Shown: positions 8,836-18,594, counted from the first letter of the stretch. The stretch is DNA of 64,000 nt from JACCZX01 sp038216465 (GCA_038216465.1 JBBQQC010000007.1:56111-120110), one strand, 5' to 3'. Notes: generated from the sequence alone by a model not told the origin. Numbers and translations are program-made.

Positions 8836-10182
8836 GTGACACCATTCTCCCTCTCTGATCAGCGCCTGCGCGAACTCGCGCTCGACGCGCTGCAGCACGC
8901 GCGATCTATCGGCGCCACCGACGCTTCATGCGAGGTCAGCGAATCGACGGGGTTGTCGGTGTCGGTGCGCAAGAAGAAGGTCGAGACAATCGAGCGTACG
9001 CGCGACAAGGGTCTGGGCATCACCGTCTATATCGGCAAGCGCCGCGGCAACGCATCGACGTCCGACTTCGGGCGGCACGCGGTTCAGCAGGCGGTCGAAG
9101 CGGCACACAACATTGCACGCTTCACTGCAGAAGATGAGGCGGCAGGACTGCCCGACCCCGATACTCTGCAGCGCGCGCCACGTGATCTCGATCTGTTCCA
9201 CCCGTGGTCGATCGACACCGGCGAAGCCATCAAGCTCGCCCAGCGTTGCGAGGCGGCGTCGTTCGCGGTCAGCCCGCAGATCACCAACTCCGAAGGCGCC
9301 AACCTTTACACGTCGTCGGGCCACTTCGTTTTGGCCAACACGCAGCAGTTCGTCGGTGGCTATTCTTATTCGCGGCATTCGATATCGGTCGCGCCGATCG
9401 CGCGCGACGCCAATGGCATGCAACGCGACGACTGGTATTCATCGTCGCGCATACCTGATGAACTGGCATCGCCGGAAGCAGTCGGCGATTACGCCGCGCG
9501 GCGTGTGCTGGCCCGTCTGTCAGCGCGCCAACTGACAACGCGGCAGTGCCCGATACTGTTCGAAGCACCGCTTGCATGCGGATTGCTGGGTAATTTTGTA
9601 CAGGCAGCCAGCGGCGGCGCGCTGTATCGAAACGCGTCGTTCCTGGTTGATTCGCTGGGCAAGTCGGTCTTCTCGGATCACATCACGCTGCACGAAGATC
9701 CTTATCTACCGCAGGGAGCGGGCTCGAGCCCGTTCGACGAAGAAGGTGTACGCGGAATCAAGCGCGACGTCGTCGCGGGTGGCGTGTTGAACGGCTATTT
9801 TCTTTCAACTTACTCGGCGCGCAAGCTTGGCATGCGTTCGACCGGTAACTCGGGCGGCTCGTACAACTTCGAGATCCGTTCGAGTGCCACGCGGCGTAAT
9901 GATGACCTCGCGGGCATGGTCCAGCGTCTAGGCACCGGCCTGTTGGTGACCGATCTGATCGGTCAAGGCGTCAACTATGTCAGCGGCGATTATTCGCGCG
10001 GTGCGAGCGGCTTCTGGGTTGAAGGCGGCGAGATTCGTTACCCGGTCGAGGAAATTACGGTGGCGGGCAACCTGCGCGACATGTTCCGCAACATCATTGC
10101 CGTCGGCAACGATCAAGTGGTCCGTGGCAGCAAGGTCAGCGGCTCTCTGTTAATCGACGGCATGACTGTCGGCGGCGCCTAA
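8836..10182 (+). CDS. pmbA: Metalloprotease-associated protein PmbA (TldE)
   Basis: 448 residues, matching the family. The N-terminal domain contains SVRKKKVETIERTRDKG, and the C-terminal half has the TldD/PmbA fold elements, including the final VAGNLRDMFRN and GSLLIDGMTVGG. PmbA pairs with TldD, which carries the zinc HExxxH motif; PmbA itself lacks it, as seen here. The heterodimer degrades antitoxins such as CcdA and matures modified peptides. tldD is not in the window. GTG start at 8836; an ATG at 8823 is in another frame and closes quickly. Confidence 0.93.
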   Translation: MTPFSLSDQRLRELALDALQHARSIGATDASCEVSESTGLSVSVRKKKVETIERTRDKGLGITVYIGKRRGNASTSDFGRHAVQQAVEAAHNIARFTAEDEAAGLPDPDTLQRAPRDLDLFHPWSIDTGEAIKLAQRCEAASFAVSPQITNSEGANLYTSSGHFVLANTQQFVGGYSYSRHSISVAPIARDANGMQRDDWYSSSRIPDELASPEAVGDYAARRVLARLSARQLTTRQCPILFEAPLACGLLGNFVQAASGGALYRNASFLVDSLGKSVFSDHITLHEDPYLPQGAGSSPFDEEGVRGIKRDVVAGGVLNGYFLSTYSARKLGMRSTGNSGGSYNFEIRSSATRRNDDLAGMVQRLGTGLLVTDLIGQGVNYVSGDYSRGASGFWVEGGEIRYPVEEITVAGNLRDMFRNIIAVGNDQVVRGSKVSGSLLIDGMTVGGA

Positions 10183-10219
10183 GGGCCTTCTTTCGAAGCG
10201 ATCAGTAGAGGAGACAATA

Positions 10220-11302
10220 ATGGAACGTCGTTCATTTATGAAGAAGGCGACTGTCAGCGCAGCGGTCGCCACGATTGCCGCGCCGGCAATTGCACAAGCC
10301 CCGCAGATTCGTTGGCGCTGTTCGTCCAGCTTTCCGAAGTCGGTTGACACGCTCATTGGGGCGGGCGAACTGTTCACTAAGAAAGTCTCCGAGGCGACCG
10401 GCGGCCGTTTTCAGATCAGCTTGCACGCCGGCGGCGAAATCACGCCTCCCTTTGCGGTCGTGGATGCAGTTCAGCAGGGGACCATCGAGTGTGGCCATAC
10501 CGCGCCTTACTACTTTTTCGGCAAAGACCCGACGTTTGCGTTGGGAACGGCGATTCCGTTCGGCATGAACGCTCGCCAAATGAACGCGTGGATGTATGAA
10601 GGCAATGGTTTGTCGCTGTTCCGGGAGTTCTACAAGGCCTACAACATCATCGACTTTCCGATGGGTAACACCGGCGCGCAAATGGGTGGGTGGTACCGAA
10701 AGGAAATCAAGACGGTCGCAGACATCAAGGGATTGAAGATGCGGATCGCCGGTCTGGCCGGGGTAGTTCTGGCCAAAATGGGCGCGGTGCCGCAGAACAT
10801 TCCCGGCGGTGAGGTTTATCAGGCGCTGGAGAAGGGCACGATCGACGCGACGGAGTTTGTCGGCCCGTACGATGACGAGAAGCTAGGCTTTCACAAGGTA
10901 GCCAAGTTTTATTACTACCCGGCCTGGTGGGAGGGCGGTGCGCAGGTGGAGTTGTACATCAACCAAGGCGCATGGGACCAGTTGCCAAAGGAGTACCAGG
11001 CGATCGTTGAGATTGCGGCCGGGATGGCGCACAGCGATATGTTGGCGCGCTACGACGCTCGAAATCCCGCGGCTCTGCGCCGCCTCATCGGAGGCGGAAC
11101 GCAGCTTCGCGGATTTTCGCGCCCGATCATGGAAGCAGCGTGGAAAGCGTCGAATGAGACCTACACCGAACTGAACGCGACCAATCCGCGCTGGAAAAAA
11201 ATCTATGAGGATTACGCGCGTTTCCGCGACGACCAGGTTCGGTGGTTCCGCGTCACCGAAGACTCATTCACCAATTTCATGTCGTCGGTGGCCGTTAAAT
11301 AG
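10220..11302 (+). CDS. dctP: TRAP transporter substrate-binding protein DctP (TakP-like)
   Basis: 360-residue periplasmic binding protein. The N-terminus is twin-arginine-like (RRSFMKK), then a hydrophobic core and a probable cut near APAIAQA. The ligand-binding motifs MRIAGLAG and GGEVYQALEKGTIDA, plus AWWEGG, resemble the 2-oxoacid binder TakP, suggesting an alpha-keto acid or related carboxylate (inference). AGAGGAGA (10206-10213) is a strong ribosome binding site for the ATG. The permease genes dctQM lie on the other strand and converge on it, which is unusual. Confidence 0.9.
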   Translation: MERRSFMKKATVSAAVATIAAPAIAQAPQIRWRCSSSFPKSVDTLIGAGELFTKKVSEATGGRFQISLHAGGEITPPFAVVDAVQQGTIECGHTAPYYFFGKDPTFALGTAIPFGMNARQMNAWMYEGNGLSLFREFYKAYNIIDFPMGNTGAQMGGWYRKEIKTVADIKGLKMRIAGLAGVVLAKMGAVPQNIPGGEVYQALEKGTIDATEFVGPYDDEKLGFHKVAKFYYYPAWWEGGAQVELYINQGAWDQLPKEYQAIVEIAAGMAHSDMLARYDARNPAALRRLIGGGTQLRGFSRPIMEAAWKASNETYTELNATNPRWKKIYEDYARFRDDQVRWFRVTEDSFTNFMSSVAVK

Positions 11303-11323
11303 CCGGGCAACCGAGAATCGTTG

Positions 11324-11342
11324 AGCCCTGGCCGTCAGGGCT
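11324..11342. terminator. Hairpin between convergent dctP and dctM
   Basis: AGCCCTG, a 5-nt loop, and CAGGGCT form a 7-bp stem 21 bp after the dctP stop and just outside the dctM 3' end. Only a TTT follows on the plus strand, so it is a weak, possibly bidirectional terminator. Confidence 0.45.
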
Positions 11343-11343
11343 T

Positions 11344-12801
11344 TCACTTGAAGCCGCGCGCCGCGTCGGGCTGCTCAGCTTTCGCCGGCGACTTGAACGC
11401 ATCATCGGCGTTGGGTGAGCGGCCATAGTCATTCTGCTCGATTTCGATCTTGACCTTGTCAGCGTCGAACTGCACCGGCTTGTCGAGGAACATTGACACC
11501 AGCCCCGGCCAAAAGATGACGATCGCCACCATCGTGATCTGCAGGCCAACCCAGGGTATCGCTCCCCAATAGATATCCGAGCTCTTCACGTCTTTTGACG
11601 CGATACCTCGCAAATAGAAGAGCGCGAAACCGAACGGTGGATGCATGAACGACGTCTGTATGTTCACGCACAGCAGTACCCCGAACCAGATCAAATCAAT
11701 GCCGAGTTTGTCGGCCACCGGTGCAAGCAGCGGAATGATGATGAATGCGATTTCGAAAAAGTCGAGAAAAAATGCCAGAACGAATACGACCAAGTTAACT
11801 GTGATCAAGAAACCCGTTGGGCCGCCGGGCAGCTCCGCCAGCAGGTGTTCGATCCAAACGTTGCCGTCGACGCCTTGAAAGACCAGCGAAAAGATGCGTG
11901 AGCCGATCAGGATGAAGACCACCATCGCAGTCAGCCGCATCGTCGATTCCATCGCCTGACGTAAAAGCGGCCACGTCAGCCGGCGATGCATCGCCGCCAG
12001 CCCGACGGCGCCGAGGGCGCCGAGTGCACCGGCCTCGGTCGGCGTTGCAATGCCCAGAAAGATTGTGCCGAGCACCAGGAAAATGAGCACAATCGAAGGC
12101 ACCATGCCCAATATCACGCGCCGCCACAGCGGCCATCCGCGTAACGTGCGGGCCTCCTCTGGCAGCGGCGGCACCAGCTTCGGGCGAAAAAACGAAACCA
12201 GTGCGACGAACGCGAGGAAGAGCAGTACTTGCACGATCGACGGGCCGATTGCGCCCCTGTACATATCGCCCACCGACCGGCCAAGCTGATCAGCCAACAC
12301 CAGCAGCACCAGCGACGGCGGAATCAGTTGCGCAATCGTTCCCGAAGCCGCAATCACGCCGGTGGCGATGCGCGCGTCGTAGCCGTAGCGCAGCATGATC
12401 GGCAACGAAATCACACCCATCGCGATCACGGAAGCGGCAACCGTGCCAGTAATCGCTCCTAGAATCGCGCCGACGACGACCACGGCGTAGGCGAGGCCGC
12501 CTGGCATTTTCCCGAACAACTGCCCGGTCCCTTCGAGCAGATCTTCGGCGAGTCCGCAACGCTCCAGAACTGCCCCCATGAACGTGAAAAAGGGAATCGC
12601 GAGCAGCAAATCGTTCGACAGGGTGTTGAAAATCGAGAGCGGAATGTTCGCGAGAAACGCCCCCGGAAAATAGCCGAGATAGATCGCCAGAAAGCCAAAA
12701 CCCAGTCCCAGCGCAGCCAGCGAAAAGGCGACCGGGAACCCGATCAACATCACGCATATCAGGCCCGCGAACATTACCGGGGCCATGGCTTGCATCGTCA
12801 T
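11344..12801 (-). CDS. dctM: TRAP transporter large permease subunit DctM
   Basis: 485 residues with about 12 hydrophobic segments, the ion-coupled membrane subunit of a TRAP transporter. Family features include SNDLLLAIPFFTFMG near the start, GTVAASVIAMG in the middle and PTEAGALGALGA. A hydrophilic tail of about 45 residues after the last membrane segment (rich in D, K and P) is longer than usual for DctM and is absent from the second DctM in this window. It overlaps dctQ by 4 bp (ATGA), so the two are co-translated. Partner binding protein is probably the convergent dctP. Confidence 0.92.
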   Translation of the reverse strand: MTMQAMAPVMFAGLICVMLIGFPVAFSLAALGLGFGFLAIYLGYFPGAFLANIPLSIFNTLSNDLLLAIPFFTFMGAVLERCGLAEDLLEGTGQLFGKMPGGLAYAVVVVGAILGAITGTVAASVIAMGVISLPIMLRYGYDARIATGVIAASGTIAQLIPPSLVLLVLADQLGRSVGDMYRGAIGPSIVQVLLFLAFVALVSFFRPKLVPPLPEEARTLRGWPLWRRVILGMVPSIVLIFLVLGTIFLGIATPTEAGALGALGAVGLAAMHRRLTWPLLRQAMESTMRLTAMVVFILIGSRIFSLVFQGVDGNVWIEHLLAELPGGPTGFLITVNLVVFVLAFFLDFFEIAFIIIPLLAPVADKLGIDLIWFGVLLCVNIQTSFMHPPFGFALFYLRGIASKDVKSSDIYWGAIPWVGLQITMVAIVIFWPGLVSMFLDKPVQFDADKVKIEIEQNDYGRSPNADDAFKSPAKAEQPDAARGFK

Positions 12802-13337
12802 TGCAGCGGCCGGTCGTAATGCGTATCCATCTGCAGCTCGCCACGTAAATAGGCAATGCGTTTGACGATCTCGGCCGCTCCCTGGATTGCGAGCAACGCA
12901 AAGCCAACGGGCAGCAGAACTTTGAATGGCCAGCGAATCAGGCCGCCGGCGTTGCTGGACATTTCGCTGGATAGGTAGGAATCAAGGACGAAGGGCCACG
13001 ACAGATAAATCATCAGAAGTGCCGTCGGCACAAGAAACACCGAAAGGCCGAGCAAGTCGATGATTGCTTTGGCGCGCGAGCTGCGGCCGCCGTAAATAAT
13101 GTCGACTCTGATGTGGCCGTTGACTCTGAGTACTTTTGCCGTGCCGAGCATCACAATGCCGGCGAACAGGTACCACTGCAGTTCAAGCCACGCGTTTGAA
13201 CCTCGGTCGAGTGCGTACCGCACCATCGCGTTGGCGCCGCTCACTAGGCAAGCAAAAAGTACAAGGTAAGCCGCGACGATGGCGACGCGATCGTTGATCG
13301 TGTCCACGTAGCGCGCGAACCGGAGCAGTCGTGACAC
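12798..13337 (-). CDS. dctQ: TRAP transporter small permease subunit DctQ
   Basis: 179 residues with four hydrophobic segments, as expected for DctQ. The segments read like AAYLVLFACLVSGANAMVRY, a central LQWYLFAGIVMLGTAKVL with the family's LEL.W pattern, a third around LVPTALLMIYLSW, and a last near LLPVGFALLAIQG. DctQ bridges DctM and the binding protein. The stop overlaps the dctM start. The 67 bp upstream separate it from argH, which is transcribed the same way but functionally unrelated. Confidence 0.88.
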   Translation of the reverse strand: MSRLLRFARYVDTINDRVAIVAAYLVLFACLVSGANAMVRYALDRGSNAWLELQWYLFAGIVMLGTAKVLRVNGHIRVDIIYGGRSSRAKAIIDLLGLSVFLVPTALLMIYLSWPFVLDSYLSSEMSSNAGGLIRWPFKVLLPVGFALLAIQGAAEIVKRIAYLRGELQMDTHYDRPLQ

Positions 13338-13404
13338 GGTCGTCCTCGCGTTTACCGCGACACTGTTAGTTCGACCATCGCGCTCGCAGAGCCGTCCGTC
13401 CGCG

Positions 13405-14832
13405 TTATTTCGTGCGCTCGGCTAGCCGCTGTCGCCAGATTGCGACCTGCGCATGCACCCGCTGCGGTGCGGTTCCGCCCGGATGGTTGCGGGCGCCTAC
13501 CGAGCCGTCGACCGACAGCAAATCGAACACATCATCACCGATAACGGGCGAGTACGTCTGCAGTTGCATCAATGACAGATCCGAAAGCGCCACGCGCTGA
13601 TGCGCAGCGAATTTGACTGCGCGCGCCACCGACTCATGGGCGTCGCGGAACGCAACGCCTTTCCTTACGAGATAGTCCGCTAAATCGGTGGCGGTCGAAT
13701 AGCCTTCCTCGGCGGCGCGCCGCATCGCGTCGGCATCAACTTCGATTCCGGGCAGCATCTCGGAAAACGCACGCAGCGTGTCCGCGACCGTGTCGACGGT
13801 GTCGAACAACGCCTCTTTGTCTTCCTGATTGTCCTTGTTGTAGGCAAGTGGCTGGGCTTTCATCACCGTCAGCAAGGCCACCAGATGACCCGTCACGCGC
13901 CCGCATTTGCCGCGCGCGAGTTCCGCAACATCCGGGTTTCTTTTCTGCGGCATGATCGACGAGCCGGTGGTATATCGATCGGGTAGCCGGATGAATGCAT
14001 AGCGTGGACTGAGCCAAGTCACAATCTCCTCGGCCAGCCTCGATATGTGCGTCATCACCAGCGCTGCCGCGGCGCAAAACTCGATCGCAAAGTCGCGATC
14101 GCTGACAGCGTCGAGCGAGTTTTCCGCGATCGACTCGAAGCCAAGCTTCCGCGCGACCAGCGCGCGATCGATCGGATAAGTTGTCCCGGCCAGCGCCGCG
14201 GCGCCCAAGGGCAGGCAATTGACACGCTTGCGGGCATCGAGCAAGCGGGCGCGGTCGCGCTCGAACATCTCGGCGTACGCAAGCAGATGATGGCCGAAGG
14301 TCACCGGCTGTGCGACTTGCATGTGCGTGAAACCGGGCATCACGGTGGCGGCGTTCCGCTCGGCCAGCTCTACCAGCGCGTGTTGCAGGCCATCGACCAG
14401 GCGCACGATGCGATCGATCTCTGCGCGCAGCCATAACCGCGTGTCGGTCGCAACCTGATCGTTGCGCGAGCGCCCGGTGTGTAGGCGTTTGCCGGCATCG
14501 CCGACCAGCTCCGTCAGCCGTTTCTCGATATTCAGGTGAACGTCTTCGAGCTCGAGCTTCCATTCGAATTGATTGCTCTGAATCTCGTCGCGAATTTGTT
14601 GGAGGCCGCGCTCGATATCGGCCAGATCGGCTGCAGTGATGATGTCGCACTCGCGCAGCATCGCCGCGTGAGCGAGCGAACCGTCGATGTCGGCGAACGC
14701 AAGCCGGCGATCAAAGCCGACCGACGCCGTGTAGCGCAGTACGAAATCTGCTACCGGTTCGTCGAATCGGCCCGACCATGCCGTGCTTTTCGACGCCAGC
14801 GGACCATCGTTGTTTGCAGAATGCTCTGACAT
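13405..14832 (-). CDS. argH: Argininosuccinate lyase
   Basis: Splits argininosuccinate to arginine and fumarate, the last step of arginine synthesis. The 475-residue protein from the ATG at 14832 has the fumarase/aspartase superfamily signature GSSIMPQKRNPD with the catalytic serine, plus HTGRSRNDQVATD and TMHMQVAQP-type blocks (seen as GFTHMQVAQP). The frame remains open to 14916, but that extension crosses into the divergent algZ start and lacks homology. The intergenic 62 bp with algZ must hold both promoters. An argH neighbour of algZ/algR/hemC is also known in Pseudomonas. Confidence 0.95.
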   Translation of the reverse strand: MSEHSANNDGPLASKSTAWSGRFDEPVADFVLRYTASVGFDRRLAFADIDGSLAHAAMLRECDIITAADLADIERGLQQIRDEIQSNQFEWKLELEDVHLNIEKRLTELVGDAGKRLHTGRSRNDQVATDTRLWLRAEIDRIVRLVDGLQHALVELAERNAATVMPGFTHMQVAQPVTFGHHLLAYAEMFERDRARLLDARKRVNCLPLGAAALAGTTYPIDRALVARKLGFESIAENSLDAVSDRDFAIEFCAAAALVMTHISRLAEEIVTWLSPRYAFIRLPDRYTTGSSIMPQKRNPDVAELARGKCGRVTGHLVALLTVMKAQPLAYNKDNQEDKEALFDTVDTVADTLRAFSEMLPGIEVDADAMRRAAEEGYSTATDLADYLVRKGVAFRDAHESVARAVKFAAHQRVALSDLSLMQLQTYSPVIGDDVFDLLSVDGSVGARNHPGGTAPQRVHAQVAIWRQRLAERTK

Positions 14833-14894
14833 AATCGTTCGAGCGCGAACCGGGAGTCCAGGTAGTCGAACACCAAGAGGGTGAGTATAAGTTC

Positions 14895-15938
14895 GTGAAG
14901 CTGTCGCCTCCCTCACTCAAGGGACCGCTCGCCCGCGCCGAGACCGCGGTTCCGACGCCGCGCCGGGTGATTCCCGACGGCTGCAACATGGGCGTTTTGC
15001 TCAGGGTTATCGGCACTGTCGTAGCATTGGCGTTAATGGCCGCAGTCGGTGAGTCGTCGTCGCTGGCCGACGCCCTGACCTCGTTGCTGCGTCTGATGTC
15101 GTTCATCGCGCCCACGACCTTGCTGACTTTGATGCTGTGGTGCGCGGCCCGGCGCACGCTGACGACGCTCGATGTCTCGGTTCAGCGCGGTATTTCGTGT
15201 CTGATTCCCGCGATCGTCGCGGTCGCCGTCGCTTTGTTGCTTCGCACGCCGGGTGCGGAATGGTCTGCTTTGGCGCATGGCGCCGTCGGCTTCGCCCTCG
15301 GAGCGGGCTTTCAGCACTATTCGGAGCTCCGCGAGCGCGCTTTTTCACCTGCGGTAATCGAAGCCAAGTACCAGGCGCTGCAATCGCGTATCCGGCCGCA
15401 TTTCTTGTTTAACAGCCTGAATGCGGTGCTTTCGGTGGTTCGAACCGAGCCCCTGAAGGCCGAGCGGATGCTCGAATCGATCGCCGAACTGTTCCGCGCC
15501 GTGATGGCAGATACGCGCAAGCTGGTGCCCTTGGCCGACGAGCTTGAGCTGTGCCGCAACTATGTGGAAATTGAGCAGACCCGGCTCGGGAATAGGTTGG
15601 CTGTTGACTGGCAAATCGGGGCATACCACCCCCGGGCAAAAATGCCACAGTTACTGCTGCAGCCGGTGATAGAAAACGCGATTCGCTATGGTGCCGAAAA
15701 AACGGCGGGGCGTGCAGATATCGTCGTCAAAGTTCGGCAGAACGGTTTCGTGCTCGAGATATTTGTCAGCAATCCGATCGCACCCGAGCGTCCCGAACGC
15801 GAGGGCAATCAGATCGGGCTGGCGAATATACGAGGGCGGCTGGCGCTGATCTATGACCTGGAAGCGAAGATCGAGACGCAGACTCGACGGGGGCGGTTCG
15901 AGCTGACGATGACAATACCGGTGGAGCGGCGGGCCTGA
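14895..15938 (+). CDS. algZ: LytS-type sensor histidine kinase (AlgZ/FimS-like)
   Basis: 347 residues: about four hydrophobic segments (~32-140), then a His_kinase domain. The phosphoacceptor is H169 in IRPHFLFNSLNAV, the N-box is PVIENAIRYG, and the G2 region is QIGLANIRGRL. A canonical DxGxG box is missing (SNPIAPERPE sits there), a known oddity of AlgZ/FimS proteins. GTG start at 14895. The gene is followed 22 bp later by the matching LytTR response regulator, and the argH-algZ-algR-hemC order equals the Pseudomonas alginate/twitching control locus. Confidence 0.88.
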   Translation: MKLSPPSLKGPLARAETAVPTPRRVIPDGCNMGVLLRVIGTVVALALMAAVGESSSLADALTSLLRLMSFIAPTTLLTLMLWCAARRTLTTLDVSVQRGISCLIPAIVAVAVALLLRTPGAEWSALAHGAVGFALGAGFQHYSELRERAFSPAVIEAKYQALQSRIRPHFLFNSLNAVLSVVRTEPLKAERMLESIAELFRAVMADTRKLVPLADELELCRNYVEIEQTRLGNRLAVDWQIGAYHPRAKMPQLLLQPVIENAIRYGAEKTAGRADIVVKVRQNGFVLEIFVSNPIAPERPEREGNQIGLANIRGRLALIYDLEAKIETQTRRGRFELTMTIPVERRA

Positions 15939-15960
15939 GTTTCTGAAGGGCGAGCAAGCG

Positions 15961-16752
15961 ATGGGGCAAGGTAAAGCGATGTTGAACGTGATGATCGTCG
16001 ACGACGAACCACCGGCGCGCGCGCGGCTGGGGCAAGTCCTGCGCGATTGCTCGGAGCAGGTTTCGCTGCAATTGGTGGGTGAGGCGGAAGGCGGCATTCA
16101 CGGGCTCGAAGAAGCCGATCGCTTGCAACCGGATGTCGTGCTGCTCGATGTCCACATGCCGGATATGAACGGCATTGAAGTGGCGCGCCATCTGGCGCAG
16201 AGAGACAACCCGCCCGCAGTAATTTTCGTCACCGCCTACGACGAACACGCGCTCGACGCCTTCGAAGTGCAGGCGCTGGACTACCTGATGAAACCGGTGC
16301 GTGCCGAACGCTTGGTCGCGGCGCTAGCGCGTGCCGAGCGTTTCCGCACGCACGAGCCGCGCATCGAGGAGCTCGCGAAAACGATCGGCGCGGTGCGGTC
16401 GCACCTGACCGTTTCGGAGCGCGGCCGCATGATGCTGGTGCCTATCGACGAAGTTGTCTATTTGCGCGCCGAGCTGAAGTACGTGACGATCAAGACGCGG
16501 ACGCGCGAGTACCTGACCGAGGAATCATTGACTGCCCTGGAAGCGGAATTCGGTGATCGGTTCGTTCGCATACACCGCAACGCGCTCGTTGCACGCAGTG
16601 GCATCCTCGGTTTTCAGCGGGTGCGCGGTGCCGTCGACGAAGACGGCGACTCATCTGAAGGCCATTGGGAAGTTCTGCTGAAGGAGGCCCCTGAACGGTT
16701 GCCGATCAGCCGCAGACAGTGGCCCACTGTAAAGGCAGCAGCGAAGAGCTAG
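15961..16752 (+). CDS. algR: LytTR-family response regulator AlgR-like
   Basis: Receiver domain with acidic pocket VDDEPPAR, phosphoacceptor D63 in LLDVHMPDMNG and the conserved lysine in DYLMKPV, then a LytTR DNA-binding domain (~150-255) with the typical VYLRAELKYVTIKT and FVRIHRNALV. Start could be 15961 or 15979; the second has CAAGG at a good distance and gives 257 residues. In Pseudomonas, AlgR controls alginate, type IV pili and c-di-GMP genes. The target here is unknown. Co-directional with hemC. Confidence 0.9.
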   Translation: MGQGKAMLNVMIVDDEPPARARLGQVLRDCSEQVSLQLVGEAEGGIHGLEEADRLQPDVVLLDVHMPDMNGIEVARHLAQRDNPPAVIFVTAYDEHALDAFEVQALDYLMKPVRAERLVAALARAERFRTHEPRIEELAKTIGAVRSHLTVSERGRMMLVPIDEVVYLRAELKYVTIKTRTREYLTEESLTALEAEFGDRFVRIHRNALVARSGILGFQRVRGAVDEDGDSSEGHWEVLLKEAPERLPISRRQWPTVKAAAKS

Positions 16753-16810
16753 TTAAGCCGCTGCTAGACTGGGTTCACACCCATCGTCAAGGCCCTTGGA
16801 ACATGTTTCG

Positions 16811-17734
16811 ATGAACGCGCCGGCGCGCGTCGTGATCGCGACGCGAAAAAGCCCGCTGGCGCTGTGGCAAGCCGAACACGTGCGCGGTTTGCTCGTAGGG
16901 CGGCACGCCCGCCTGCAGGTGGAGATGCTAGGCATGACAACGCTGGGCGACCGCATTCTCGACCGGCCGCTGTCGCAGGAAGGTGGCAAAGGTCTCTTCG
17001 TCAAGGAGCTGGAGATCGCCTTGCTCGACGGCCGCGCCCAGCTGGCAGTGCATTCGTTGAAAGACGTGCCGATGCACCTTGAAGACGACTTCGCGCTGGC
17101 GGCAATTCTGCAGCGCGAAGATCCGCGTGATTGCATGGTGTCGAACCGCTACGCGACGCTGCAGGATCTCCCCGCAGGCGCGCGCGTCGGAACATCGAGC
17201 CTGCGGCGCGAGCTGATGCTTCGCGCGCGCTTTCCCCGCCTGACGATCGGTTCGATTCGCGGCAACGTGGGCACCCGTCTCGCCAAGCTCGACAACGGGG
17301 AATTCGATGCGCTGGTGCTGGCCGCTGCGGGCCTGAAGCGTCTCGGGTTTGCTTCGCGTATCCGGCAGGTCATCACGACCGACGTCTCGCTGCCGGCGCC
17401 GGGGCAGGGTGCGCTCGGCATCGAGATCAGGAGCTCGGACGCGGATACTGCAGCACTGCTCGCGCCGTTCGACGACTCGGCGACGCGCGCCGCTACCGCT
17501 GCCGAACGCGGCGTGTCGCGGGGACTGGGTGGTAGCTGCCAGGTGCCATTGGCTGCCTATGCCGAAGTCGAAAGCGCTGACATGCGGCTGCGCGCGCTGG
17601 TCGGCGACGCCAAGACCGGTGTCTATGTCGAAACCGAAGTTCGGGGCCCGGCGGCAGATCCCGACGCGCTGGCGCAGCGTGCCGTCGAGCGGCTGACTGA
17701 ACTCGGCGCGCTGCAATTGCTCGGCGTGGCCTGA
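16811..17734 (+). CDS. hemC: Porphobilinogen deaminase (hydroxymethylbilane synthase)
   Basis: Joins four porphobilinogens into hydroxymethylbilane in haem synthesis. 307 residues from the ATG at 16811 (a TTG at 16796 is in frame). Seen: IATRKSPLALWQAEHV at the start, KGLFVKELE, HSLKDVP, and the dipyrromethane-cofactor cysteine C243 in GGSCQVPLAAY. It is followed 12 bp later by hemD, then hemX and hemY, all on the same strand. Confidence 0.96.
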   Translation: MNAPARVVIATRKSPLALWQAEHVRGLLVGRHARLQVEMLGMTTLGDRILDRPLSQEGGKGLFVKELEIALLDGRAQLAVHSLKDVPMHLEDDFALAAILQREDPRDCMVSNRYATLQDLPAGARVGTSSLRRELMLRARFPRLTIGSIRGNVGTRLAKLDNGEFDALVLAAAGLKRLGFASRIRQVITTDVSLPAPGQGALGIEIRSSDADTAALLAPFDDSATRAATAAERGVSRGLGGSCQVPLAAYAEVESADMRLRALVGDAKTGVYVETEVRGPAADPDALAQRAVERLTELGALQLLGVA

Positions 17735-17745
17735 GCAGCGGTCTG

Positions 17746-18513
17746 ATGGTCGTGATTGTCACGCGGCCTGCGAGCAGCGGCAAGCGCCTGTTCAATCGCA
17801 TCAGCAACGGCGGGCATCACGCGCTGTGGTGGCCGGCGTTCGACATCGGCGCGGCGCCCGACGTCGAGCGCGCACGGGCAACACTCGCGCGAATCTCCGA
17901 GTACGACCTTGCGATTTTCGTCAGCGCCAATGCGGTCCGCGCTACGCGCCAGTTGATGGAGGGCGCGTGGCCCACTGGTACGGTGATCGGCGCGGTCGGC
18001 GCGGCGACACATTTTGCGATCGCACTGGAGTTGCAGCCCGAGCACGGATGCGTGGTAACGGTGCCGGACGATGAGCAGCAGACCGGATCGGAAGCGTTCT
18101 GGCACGCGTGGCAGGCGAGTGCGCGCCGTGCGCAGCGGGTACTTGTCGTGCGCGCGGAGCATGGCCGCAATTGGCTCAGCGAGCGGTTCCTGGAGCAGGG
18201 GTCCGCGGTCGACGCGGTCGCGGTGTATTCGCGCCGCCCGCACCGCGTGTCTGAAGCAGACGTGCAGCAGCTGCGACTATGGATCACGGCGGGCGAGCGT
18301 CCCGCCATCGTCTTCAGCAGTACCGAGTCAGTTGTCGCGCTCGACCAGCAGGTCGACACCACGATCCGGGCGTGGCTACGCACGGGCACCGCTATCGCGT
18401 GCCATCCTCGCATCGCCGGGCAGCTGTTGTCCAACGGCTATGCGCGTGTGATGAACGCCACATTCGACGACGATACGATCATCGCCAAGCTAGAATCGAT
18501 CGCCACTGACTGA
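17746..18513 (+). CDS. hemD: Uroporphyrinogen-III synthase
   Basis: Cyclises hydroxymethylbilane with inversion of ring D. 255 residues, the usual size. The family diverges strongly, but VIVTRPASSGKRL at the N-terminus, FVSANAVRA, VRAEHGRNWLSERF and VYSRRPH in the middle, and IVFSSTESV are recognisable. Position directly after hemC and before hemX supports the call. ATG start; only 12 bp separate it from hemC. Confidence 0.92.
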   Translation: MVVIVTRPASSGKRLFNRISNGGHHALWWPAFDIGAAPDVERARATLARISEYDLAIFVSANAVRATRQLMEGAWPTGTVIGAVGAATHFAIALELQPEHGCVVTVPDDEQQTGSEAFWHAWQASARRAQRVLVVRAEHGRNWLSERFLEQGSAVDAVAVYSRRPHRVSEADVQQLRLWITAGERPAIVFSSTESVVALDQQVDTTIRAWLRTGTAIACHPRIAGQLLSNGYARVMNATFDDDTIIAKLESIATD

Positions 18514-18594
18514 GACGCAGCAGCTTGGCTGCGCGTTAACCGCTCGTGACGCGCGCGCGTTGAGCTTGACCCACTGACTGATCGACCCGACGCT

